Below, one piece after another: positions 7,403 to 14,349 of a stretch of DNA of 21,955 nt. The DNA lies in the NCBI GenBank assembly GCA_903927495.1, contig CAIYNH010000264.1, positions 1 to 21,955 on the forward strand, written 5' to 3'. The stretch is from an uncultured beta proteobacterium (GTDB lineage Bacteria; Pseudomonadota; Gammaproteobacteria; Burkholderiales; Burkholderiaceae_C). Made by a program: the position numbers and the translations under genes. A model generated the notes under the pieces. The model worked only from the letters and a program-made list of their open reading frames with translations. It ran no database searches and was not told the origin of the DNA. Positions within the stretch are counted from its first letter, which is position 1, and each line of letters begins with the position of its first letter.

Positions 7403-8098
7403 CTAATCGTTGCTGATGGCCACGTTCAGGCAGAGCCGGTATCCCTGGCCACGGATGACCTTCAGGCTGGTTTCCTGGATGCCGGCTTGCAGAAATTTTT
7501 TGCGCAAACGCACAATTTGCACTTCCAAGGCTTTTTTGCCAGCTTCGGTCACCGATTTTTCGGTCATGGTCAGGAGTTGCCAGGTTTCAAGCTGTTGGTC
7601 TTTGGCGCGCACCAAGGCCGCCAACAGTGCAGCTTCGTGGTTTGACAGGCTGACAGTGCCTTGTGGACCATGCAGAGTTTGGCCGATCTGATTAAAAGTG
7701 CCAGCGCAGGGCCTCGGGTCTTCCGGCCTGATGCGCCGCGTAAGCGCACGCACGGCAGCCAGCAGTTCATCGGTGGAGGTGGGCTTGGTCAGGTAAATGT
7801 CGGCACCACTGTCATAGCCAGTCAGCCGGTCGCGGGGCTGCCCGCGCGCGGTGACCATGATGATGCCAATGTCAGGCTGCGCTGCGCGAATGCGCCCGGC
7901 CAGGCTCAAGCCGTCTTCACCCGGCAAGTTCAGGTCCACCACAAGCAGGTCGATTGGCGTGGGACCGGGCTCGTCAGAAAGCGCTTCGGCGCAGTCCACC
8001 CCCCGCACGTTGTGCCCGTGTTTACCCAGTGCCTCAACGGTAACGGCACGCAGTGCGTCGTGGTCTTCCACCACCACAATGTTCAGTGACTTGGTCAT
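7403..8098 (-). CDS. Response regulator, OmpR/PhoB family
   Basis: A 231-residue two-component response regulator. The receiver domain (about residues 5-118) has the acidic pair E11/D12, the phospho-acceptor D55 in LLVVDLNLPGEDG, T83 in MVTARG and K105 in LTKP. The C-terminal winged-helix DNA-binding domain (about 135-225) is recognisable from the SLSNHEAALLAALV start and the LKVIRGQGYRL end. It should bind DNA as a dimer after phosphorylation by the kinase encoded upstream on the same strand. The start is ATG with only a weak RBS. A 233-base gap to the kinase gene suggests it may have its own promoter or be subject to attenuation. Targets are unknown; the neighbouring pel operon is the obvious candidate, by position only. 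Confidence 0.92.
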   Translation of the reverse strand: MTKSLNIVVVEDHDALRAVTVEALGKHGHNVRGVDCAEALSDEPGPTPIDLLVVDLNLPGEDGLSLAGRIRAAQPDIGIIMVTARGQPRDRLTGYDSGADIYLTKPTSTDELLAAVRALTRRIRPEDPRPCAGTFNQIGQTLHGPQGTVSLSNHEAALLAALVRAKDQQLETWQLLTMTEKSVTEAGKKALEVQIVRLRKKFLQAGIQETSLKVIRGQGYRLCLNVAISND

Positions 8099-8331
8099 GT
8101 TTGCAAGCTTACCCCCGCTATGGGCGCGAAACCTACCAATACCTACAGACGGCTGATGCGATTTGAGCTGGGCACTTTCCTGTCTTGGGTGCAGGGTCGC
8201 TGTCGCTCAAAAGATGCGCGTCTTCAAAACACCGTTGCAGGGTCAGGACGGTGTTCGAAATACTTATTGTATTTGCCACATGCGCTTACTCAGCATACTT
8301 TAACCACTATATAAATGAGAGCAAATCGAGC
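8099..8331. other. Gap between kinase and response regulator genes
   Basis: A 233-base non-coding stretch lies between two genes of a presumed kinase-regulator pair, which are usually a few bases apart. It contains an 8-bp inverted repeat at 8228-8255. No clear sigma-70 promoter pair is visible for the regulator, and no coding frame resembles a known family. Confidence 0.55.
8228..8255. repeat. 8-bp inverted repeat between kinase and regulator genes
   Basis: AACACCGT at 8228-8235 and ACGGTGTT at 8248-8255 form a perfect 8-bp stem with a 12-base loop. Read on the - strand it lies 77 bases after the kinase stop and is followed by TTTGAAGA, a poor T tract. It could be a weak terminator or attenuator, or an operator for the regulator gene. 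Confidence 0.45.
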
Positions 8332-10614
8332 TCAGGTTGGCAACCACAATTCAAAGCAAACAAGCTCGGCAGTGGGCGCGTAACGGACCCAGCCTCCCAG
8401 TTGACGTGCCACTTTATCCACCAGGTACAGGCCCAGCCCAGAGCCAGTTTTCCTGTGGGCGCGTGGGCTACGGTAGTATTTTTTGAACACTTGGCTGGCA
8501 TCCGGCATACCGACGCTGCCGGGGGTATTGGCTACGCTGATCAGAATCCCGCTGCGGTGCCAGTTGCCATGTACTTTGGCGCTGATCTGCACCATGCTGC
8601 CAGCGGTGGCATATTTCTGTGCGTTGTCGATCAGGTTGCCGAGGGCAATGCTCAAAAGCTGGATGTCGCATTTGAAAATGGGCAGGTCGGCCACGCTGAT
8701 GTGCAGGGTTTGTGGTGCCGCGCAGCCCGCTTGCAGGTCCTCCAACAGATTAGGCAGGCAGCAGGGTAGTCGCTCATTAGCCTGGTTGCGATACTGCAGA
8801 CGGTCAGCTTGCAGGCAACGGTGAATGAGGGCATCTATGTCGTGCACGGATTGTTGGGCGTAGGCACGGGTGCTGTCCGACAGTACATCTTGCTCCAGCG
8901 CAATGCGCATTACCGAGAGCGGTGTTTTGAGCTCATGGCTGAGCATGGACATGAATTTGTCTTGCTCGTTGCGATGCCCGATTTCGACGGTCAGGAACCA
9001 CGCCAAAACCACCAAAATGCCCAACCCAATGAGTGAGCCTAACAAAGGCCACCGTACGCGCTCATGTAAGCTGGTCTTGAGGTCTGATAGCGAGAAACCG
9101 GTCACGATAACCAGAGGAAAACCGTCAATCTTCTTATAGACAAAGATCCTGGAAACGTCATCAACGGCGCTTTTGTTGTCATAAATGCCGGAGTCAGACC
9201 GGGACAATGCGTCCCACAAGGGAGATACAACCGGGGCTTGCCAGCGATCATCCTTAGGCTCTGGTACGCGCGCCAGTAATTTATGGTCAGCCACGTTGAT
9301 CAGGGAAGCGCTGTTTTGCGACTTGATGCCAAGTGCTCGGTAGTAGCGAGCGAAGGATTCGGGATTGATGGTGCACAAGATCACGCCTGCAAAGCTTCCG
9401 TCAGGGTTATTGATGCGTCGGGAAACTCGGAAGTGTTGCTTGCCTGTGACACGCCCAGCATCCACCGGGCTGATGAAAATTTGATCGCCGACGGTTGTCT
9501 GGTGAAACAAATAGTAGTCGCGGTCAGAGATGCTGCGGCCAAGCGCCGCCGGATCGTGGGAAATCACCAGTCGGGCCTGATCATCGGTAATATAGACGTT
9601 GTCGATAATCTCTCTGTCAAACGGCTGTATATTGATGAATTGCTCGGTGTCTGCCGCGGAGCGGGTGCGCATGTGGAAGCCGCGTACCGCATTCAAAACT
9701 GTATCGATCTGGGTGAAAATGAGCTTGGAATGGTTGGCAAACGCATCGTTGCTGAGTTGCACAGCCTGAGTTAACCGGGTCTGCTCCAGTTCGTATGATT
9801 TTGTGTAATACAAGCCAATTAGCCCGCCAATTCCGAGTACCAATATGATCACCGTCGCCCAGAGCAATTGCAGTTGGTTGTGGAAGTATTCAAAAAAATC
9901 AAAAAACGCCCGGCGCCCCTTCAGTCCAATTTGGAAAAATCGCGATGACTGATCGACCGTGATCCGGCGCAACTCCAACCAGACAATGCAAGCCGTAAAC
10001 AACGTGATCATGACGATGTACCAGAACACCGTGATCCATCTGGTCGGATTGGCACCGCGCAAAGCTACAGGGGCTTGCTCAGCCACCAGTGAATAAACGC
10101 CACGTACCGTCATCCAGACCGAAAAAACACCATACAGAGCGGCCAACGCGATGATCGGCACACGGCGCAAACTGGTGTGAATCGCGCGCATCAGCAAAAA
10201 AGGAATACGCACATTGATTGCTGCCGCAGCCAGTGAGAAAACTGCCGAGCGGTAGTTGCCGTTGGGCTCGATCAGGCCCCAATACCAAAAAGGCAGCGCA
10301 GTGAGCGCCACCACGCCCCAACCAAACCGATCAGTCTTGGGTTTTTGCTGCGCGCAAAAAGCGACGAAGCCGGAATACATCACCGCACCCGCCGAGATCA
10401 GGGCCATGTTGGTGCCGATGACCATCGACCATCGGGGTAGCACGGACCCGAACCCAGCGACGGTTAAGCCACCCGCAAGAATATAAATGCCGATGGCACA
10501 ATTTCGCAGCAGCCAACTGCCGGGCTGTAGGTAAGCAATAACCGTCATCAGCAGCGCAAGACCGATGCTTGAGGCACCGGCAATAAGGTAAAGCGTGAGT
10601 GTGTAGGGATCCAC
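8332..10614 (-). CDS. Membrane sensor histidine kinase with PDC-like sensor domain
   Basis: A 760-residue inner-membrane histidine kinase. The N-terminus has about seven hydrophobic segments (within residues 5-213). It is followed by a membrane helix at 250-270, an extracytoplasmic PDC/dCache-like domain at about 271-522 with the LGRSISDRDYY and VSRRINNPDGSFAGVI patterns, and a membrane helix at 523-543. The HisKA domain has phospho-acceptor H560 in MLSHELKTPLS; the HATPase domain has the N box GNLIDNAQKY and the G box GSGLGLYLVDK. There is no HAMP domain between the last helix and HisKA. The GTG start is the first available start after an in-frame stop, but no RBS is evident. It is transcribed divergently from pelA and precedes a response regulator gene. 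The ligand is unknown; PDC domains of this kind often bind small organic acids or amino acids. Confidence 0.92.
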   Translation of the reverse strand: MDPYTLTLYLIAGASSIGLALLMTVIAYLQPGSWLLRNCAIGIYILAGGLTVAGFGSVLPRWSMVIGTNMALISAGAVMYSGFVAFCAQQKPKTDRFGWGVVALTALPFWYWGLIEPNGNYRSAVFSLAAAAINVRIPFLLMRAIHTSLRRVPIIALAALYGVFSVWMTVRGVYSLVAEQAPVALRGANPTRWITVFWYIVMITLFTACIVWLELRRITVDQSSRFFQIGLKGRRAFFDFFEYFHNQLQLLWATVIILVLGIGGLIGLYYTKSYELEQTRLTQAVQLSNDAFANHSKLIFTQIDTVLNAVRGFHMRTRSAADTEQFINIQPFDREIIDNVYITDDQARLVISHDPAALGRSISDRDYYLFHQTTVGDQIFISPVDAGRVTGKQHFRVSRRINNPDGSFAGVILCTINPESFARYYRALGIKSQNSASLINVADHKLLARVPEPKDDRWQAPVVSPLWDALSRSDSGIYDNKSAVDDVSRIFVYKKIDGFPLVIVTGFSLSDLKTSLHERVRWPLLGSLIGLGILVVLAWFLTVEIGHRNEQDKFMSMLSHELKTPLSVMRIALEQDVLSDSTRAYAQQSVHDIDALIHRCLQADRLQYRNQANERLPCCLPNLLEDLQAGCAAPQTLHISVADLPIFKCDIQLLSIALGNLIDNAQKYATAGSMVQISAKVHGNWHRSGILISVANTPGSVGMPDASQVFKKYYRSPRAHRKTGSGLGLYLVDKVARQLGGWVRYAPTAELVCFELWLPT

Positions 10615-10721
10615 GATGAAGAATTCGGCAAATGTGGGCGAGAGCTGACAGGTTTAGAAAAGTTTTCAGACCAAGCGCAGATTTCTAGAGAGTATGCAGT
10701 TTAATAAACGCTTGTCCGGAC
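10615..10721. promoter_or_regulatory. Divergent promoter region between kinase and pel operon
   Basis: These 107 bases must hold the 5' signals for both the kinase (-) and pelA (+). A small palindrome, GAAAAGTTTTC, lies at 10657-10667. A weak sigma-70-like pair for pelA could be TTTTCA (10663-10668) and TAGAGA (10686-10691) with a 17-base spacer, but the match is poor. I see no sigma-54 consensus. Confidence 0.4.
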
Positions 10722-13511
10722 TTGCCGTTAAAAGTGAAATTCTTGAAAAATCTTCTGACTTTGTTGTTGACCTTGCTGGCTGGCTTTTGGGGCCCAAAGG
10801 TGTTAGCCTCGGCGGCGCTCAACAATCCAAACATTGCTTTCTTTTACGGTGCCAAGCCACCCTGGGCTGAACTACAGGCTTTTGATTTGGTTGTGGTGGA
10901 TCCGGGTCATGTGCCAGACCCGGCGCTGCCCAAGCTTGCGCATACCCGGTTGGCAGCGTATGTGGCAGTAGGCGAAGTGCAGCCGTCAAGGTCCTACGCG
11001 GCGCAGATTCCCAAGGCTTGGCTTGTAGGTGAAAACAAGGATTGGGGCAGTCGGCTGATTGATCAGTCGCAACCGCAATGGCCCAAATTCTTCACCGACA
11101 GCATCATTGCTCCGCTTTGGAACAGTGGCTATCGCACTTTTTTTCTGGACACCCTGGACTCTTACCACCTGTTTGCCAAAACCCCGCAAAAGCGGGCGGC
11201 CCAGGAAGCCGGCATGGTGGCCGTGATCGATGCCGTCAAGCAGCGCTACCCGGAAGTCCGGTTTATTTTCAACCGGGGTTTTGAAATACTCGGGCGCACT
11301 CACCAGCACATCGAGTCGGTGGTTGCAGAGTCTTTGTTTCAGGGGTATGACGCGGGCAAGGCCAAATACAAGGTGGTGCCGCCAGAAGACCGGGAATGGT
11401 TGCTAGGGCAACTGCGACGCGCCAAAGACGAGTACCGCTTGCCGGTGGTGGTGATTGATTACGTACCTTCGTCAGAGCGGGAGTTGGCCCGCAAAACTGC
11501 CAAACGCATCATGGATTTGGGCTTTACTCCGTGGGTGGCAACGCCTGATTTGGGCACCTTGGGGGTGGGCGCGATTGAGGTCATGCCACGAAAAGTGCTG
11601 GTGGTGCATAGCACGATGCGGGATGAATATGCGCTTCGCATGAGTGAGTCGGTTCGGTTTGGCGCGATGCCACTCAACTACCTGGGCTATGTGCCAGAGT
11701 ATGTCGACGCACAGCATTTGCCAATTCACCTTCTGGCAGGTCGCTACGCGGGTGTTGTGGTGTGGTTAACAGATGATGTCAGCGCGGCTGTTCGCACCAA
11801 TTTACTGGATTGGCTTGAAGCTCAGACACGGGAAAAACTCCCGATCGTACTGCTCAACCCGCCTTTTTTCTTGCTCGACAGCGGCCTTGGCAAGACGCTG
11901 GGGCTGGTCATTGGGACTGCAGGCGCCAGCTCTGATCCTGTAGAGATCATCCAGCAAGACAGCATGATGGGTTTTGAGCGGACCCCCTCCAGGGCACCCG
12001 ATGCTTTCTTCCCGATGGCCATCGAGAATGGCAGCCCACTCTTGACCCTGAAGCAGGGTGCGCAGCAGCAGGTTGTCGCTGCCATAACGCCGTGGGGAGG
12101 CTTCATTCTGGATCCTTACAGTGTGATTACGCTGCCCGGCGGTAATGGAAATCGCTGGGTCACGGATCCTTTCGCTTTTTTTAGTCAGGCGTTGCAGCTG
12201 CCAGTTATGCCTGTGCCCGATGTCAGCACTGAAAACGGCCGCAGATTACTCATGGTGCACATGGACGGAGACGGTTTTATCAGTCGCTCAGAATTGGCTG
12301 GCAACCCCATGGCCGGCGAGGTTGTGCGTGACCGGGTGGTTCGTAAGTATCCGCTGCCAATGACGATGTCGGTGATTGAGGCTGAAATTTCACCAACCGG
12401 TTTGTACCCTGGCTTATCCGGAGTAGCTGAAAGGGTAGCGAAAGAAATTTTCAAAGAAGCCAACGTTGCCATTGCCTCACACAGTTTTTCGCATCCATTT
12501 ATTTGGCGAAAGGCCAGCGCCAGTGATGCCGTTGAGGGCTATAACTTGCGCTTGCCAGGGTACAAGTTCGATTTGCAGCGTGAAATTGAGGGCTCGATCC
12601 GATATATCGAGGAACGCCTGGCACCCAAAGGCAAAAAAGTAGACATGTTTTTATGGACTGGCGACTGCATTCCTGGCAGCGATGCGCTGGCCTGGACTGA
12701 AAAACTGGCGGTGCTTAACATGAATGGTGGCGACACCGTAGCCACCCGCTCACAACCCACGGTGACGCAGGTGGAAGGTTTGGGTGTCCCGCGGGATGGC
12801 GGGTTTCAGGTTTTTGCACCGAATCAAAATGAAAACGTCTATACCAACAATTGGCAGGGTCCGTTTTATGGCTTTGAGCGCGTTATCGAGACCTTTGAGC
12901 TGACCGAGGCACCACGCCGACTCAAACCCATTGACATCTATTTCCACACCTACCTGACCACCAAGCGCGCTGGCATGCAGTCACTGGACAAGGTGTTTGC
13001 CTACGCGTTGGCGCAAGAAACAACACCGGTATTTGTCTCTGAATATGCGCGCAAGGTTCTTGATTTTCAGCACCTGGCAATTGCCCGAACCGCAACCGGT
13101 TGGCGTGTGCGTGGTGCAGGTGGAGTGCGCACGCTGCGAATTCCGGCCTCGCTGGGCTGGCCAGATCTGGCACAAGGCGAGGCGGTGGCTGGTTTTGCAA
13201 ATTTCCAGAACGATCGTTTTGTTCACCTGAGCGCTGACGCGGCTGAGCTGGTACTGACTGCGAGCGAGTCAAGCGGGCTCCATTTGGTTTCGGCCAACGC
13301 CAGGCTTGAACATTCGGAGCGCCTATCCAACGGTTTTCGCTGGAATTTATCGGGCCATGTGCCACTCAAATTCACGCTGGCCCACACCCAGGCGTGTCGG
13401 GTGCGCGCGGGGGGGCGCGAGCTGACACCCGTGCGACAAACTGCCGGTTTTAGCCACTTCGAGATCAAAGACCATGCTGCCAGACCGCTCGAAGCGATAT
13501 GCCGGGGCTAA
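10722..13511 (+). CDS. pelA: PelA, Pel polysaccharide hydrolase/deacetylase
   Basis: A 929-residue periplasmic enzyme, close to the roughly 948 residues of Pseudomonas PelA. A signal peptide is visible (LLTLLLTLLAGFWGPKVLASA). The N-terminal glycoside hydrolase domain (about 35-290, GH114/GH166-like) has FFLDTLDSYH (D143, D146) and a candidate catalytic glutamate E203 in VVAESLFQGYD. A middle Rossmann-like region follows. The polysaccharide deacetylase domain has D515 and D517 in HMDGDGF and H587 and H591 in SHSFSHPF. The D-to-H spacings (70 and 74) equal those of the known D530, H600 and H604 metal site. The C-terminal part is probably a beta-rich carbohydrate-binding domain. It deacetylates and trims Pel (GalNAc-rich) polymer during export. 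The start is uncertain: TTG at 10722, or GTG at 10734, which gives a neater signal peptide. The 3' end overlaps pelB-N by 38 bases. Confidence 0.96.
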   Translation: MPLKVKFLKNLLTLLLTLLAGFWGPKVLASAALNNPNIAFFYGAKPPWAELQAFDLVVVDPGHVPDPALPKLAHTRLAAYVAVGEVQPSRSYAAQIPKAWLVGENKDWGSRLIDQSQPQWPKFFTDSIIAPLWNSGYRTFFLDTLDSYHLFAKTPQKRAAQEAGMVAVIDAVKQRYPEVRFIFNRGFEILGRTHQHIESVVAESLFQGYDAGKAKYKVVPPEDREWLLGQLRRAKDEYRLPVVVIDYVPSSERELARKTAKRIMDLGFTPWVATPDLGTLGVGAIEVMPRKVLVVHSTMRDEYALRMSESVRFGAMPLNYLGYVPEYVDAQHLPIHLLAGRYAGVVVWLTDDVSAAVRTNLLDWLEAQTREKLPIVLLNPPFFLLDSGLGKTLGLVIGTAGASSDPVEIIQQDSMMGFERTPSRAPDAFFPMAIENGSPLLTLKQGAQQQVVAAITPWGGFILDPYSVITLPGGNGNRWVTDPFAFFSQALQLPVMPVPDVSTENGRRLLMVHMDGDGFISRSELAGNPMAGEVVRDRVVRKYPLPMTMSVIEAEISPTGLYPGLSGVAERVAKEIFKEANVAIASHSFSHPFIWRKASASDAVEGYNLRLPGYKFDLQREIEGSIRYIEERLAPKGKKVDMFLWTGDCIPGSDALAWTEKLAVLNMNGGDTVATRSQPTVTQVEGLGVPRDGGFQVFAPNQNENVYTNNWQGPFYGFERVIETFELTEAPRRLKPIDIYFHTYLTTKRAGMQSLDKVFAYALAQETTPVFVSEYARKVLDFQHLAIARTATGWRVRGAGGVRTLRIPASLGWPDLAQGEAVAGFANFQNDRFVHLSADAAELVLTASESSGLHLVSANARLEHSERLSNGFRWNLSGHVPLKFTLAHTQACRVRAGGRELTPVRQTAGFSHFEIKDHAARPLEAICRG

Positions 13512-14349
13512 CGGCGATATTCCACGGCTGGTGCTGGCTGCCAATTGGCAACTGGCGCTGATAGCGCTGCTGGTGCTGGCTTTGTTGACGGTTATTTTTC
13601 CGCGCAAAGCGCTGGTTGAAAAACTCTACAAGCAAGAGTCATTGGATGAGCTGACCTTGTCATATATCCAGAATCTTTACCGCTCGGACACCAAAAATGC
13701 CGATGTCGCGCTGCTTTTGGCCAGATCGCAGCAAGATGTTTTGGACATTGACGCGCTTGAATCGATCCTATTGAAATTGGCCACAGAGGGTGATGAAAGA
13801 CAGCGCGTAGAAGCGCGAATCATGCTTTTTGATGCGTACAACCGGGACATGGAGCGACGCCCGCAGGACGTGATTCTTGCGTCGCACTTGATCGAGTTGA
13901 TGCAAAACGCCCAGAAAGATGAATTACCAGAGCGGCTGGCAAACGAGTTTGCCAGCAAGGCGTTTCAACTTAATCTACCAAAACTCGGTTTGGTGTTTTT
14001 CCAGAAAGTGAACGCCGGGCAACCGGCAGTAATACTTGAAAAGTATGGCAGTCTGGCACTTGGCGAGGGTCATCACGCAGTAGCTGCCAACTATTTTTTA
14101 CTGGCACGCGAAAGCGCCACGACGCTGGAGGAGTCCCGGCGACTTTTCCAATTGGGCATTGACACCTACATGGCGGCCAGCTTGTTCAAAGAAGCTATGC
14201 TGGAGGCCAGACAGCATCTGGGAAACCTAGCAGAAGACTCGTCAATTTTGCGGTTCCTTTCGCATACTGCTTTGGCCGCAGGTAACTTGGCGCAGGCGGC
14301 TGAATATGCCCGCAAATTGGTGTTTCGAACAAGCTCAAGCGAATCATGA
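13474..14349 (+). CDS. pelB: PelB N-terminal part: inner-membrane-anchored TPR protein
   Basis: A 291-residue protein with a short basic cytoplasmic N-terminus, one membrane helix at about 25-42 (QLALIALLVLALLTVIFP) and a periplasmic helical-repeat region. The sequence right after the helix (PRKALVEKLYKQESLDELTL) is like the start of single-chain PelB. Helix-turn-helix repeats of TPR type are suggested by paired stretches such as LANEFASKAFQLNLPKLGLV and FLSHTALAAGNLAQAAEYAR. In Pseudomonas the same protein continues through TPRs to an outer-membrane barrel; here it ends and the next gene begins in an ATGA overlap. It should act as an inner-membrane scaffold that recruits PelA. The start lies inside pelA (38-base overlap) without a strong RBS. 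The assignment to PelB rests on position, topology and pattern. Confidence 0.8.
   Translation: MLPDRSKRYAGANGDIPRLVLAANWQLALIALLVLALLTVIFPRKALVEKLYKQESLDELTLSYIQNLYRSDTKNADVALLLARSQQDVLDIDALESILLKLATEGDERQRVEARIMLFDAYNRDMERRPQDVILASHLIELMQNAQKDELPERLANEFASKAFQLNLPKLGLVFFQKVNAGQPAVILEKYGSLALGEGHHAVAANYFLLARESATTLEESRRLFQLGIDTYMAASLFKEAMLEARQHLGNLAEDSSILRFLSHTALAAGNLAQAAEYARKLVFRTSSSES

Noticed and set aside
8185..8769. Plus-strand ORF of 194 codons opposite the kinase gene
   Set aside because: Mostly antisense to the HATPase domain of a clear histidine kinase; composition is that of a shadow frame, with no family pattern.
10694..10860. ATG with a purine-rich upstream sequence in the pelA leader
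   Set aside because: It is out of frame with pelA and gives a short composition-poor ORF; the pelA signal peptide fits starts at 10722 or 10734.
13409..13415. Run of seven G near the end of pelA as a phase-variation site
   Set aside because: Too short for a convincing contingency tract, and slippage would change only the last ~30 residues.
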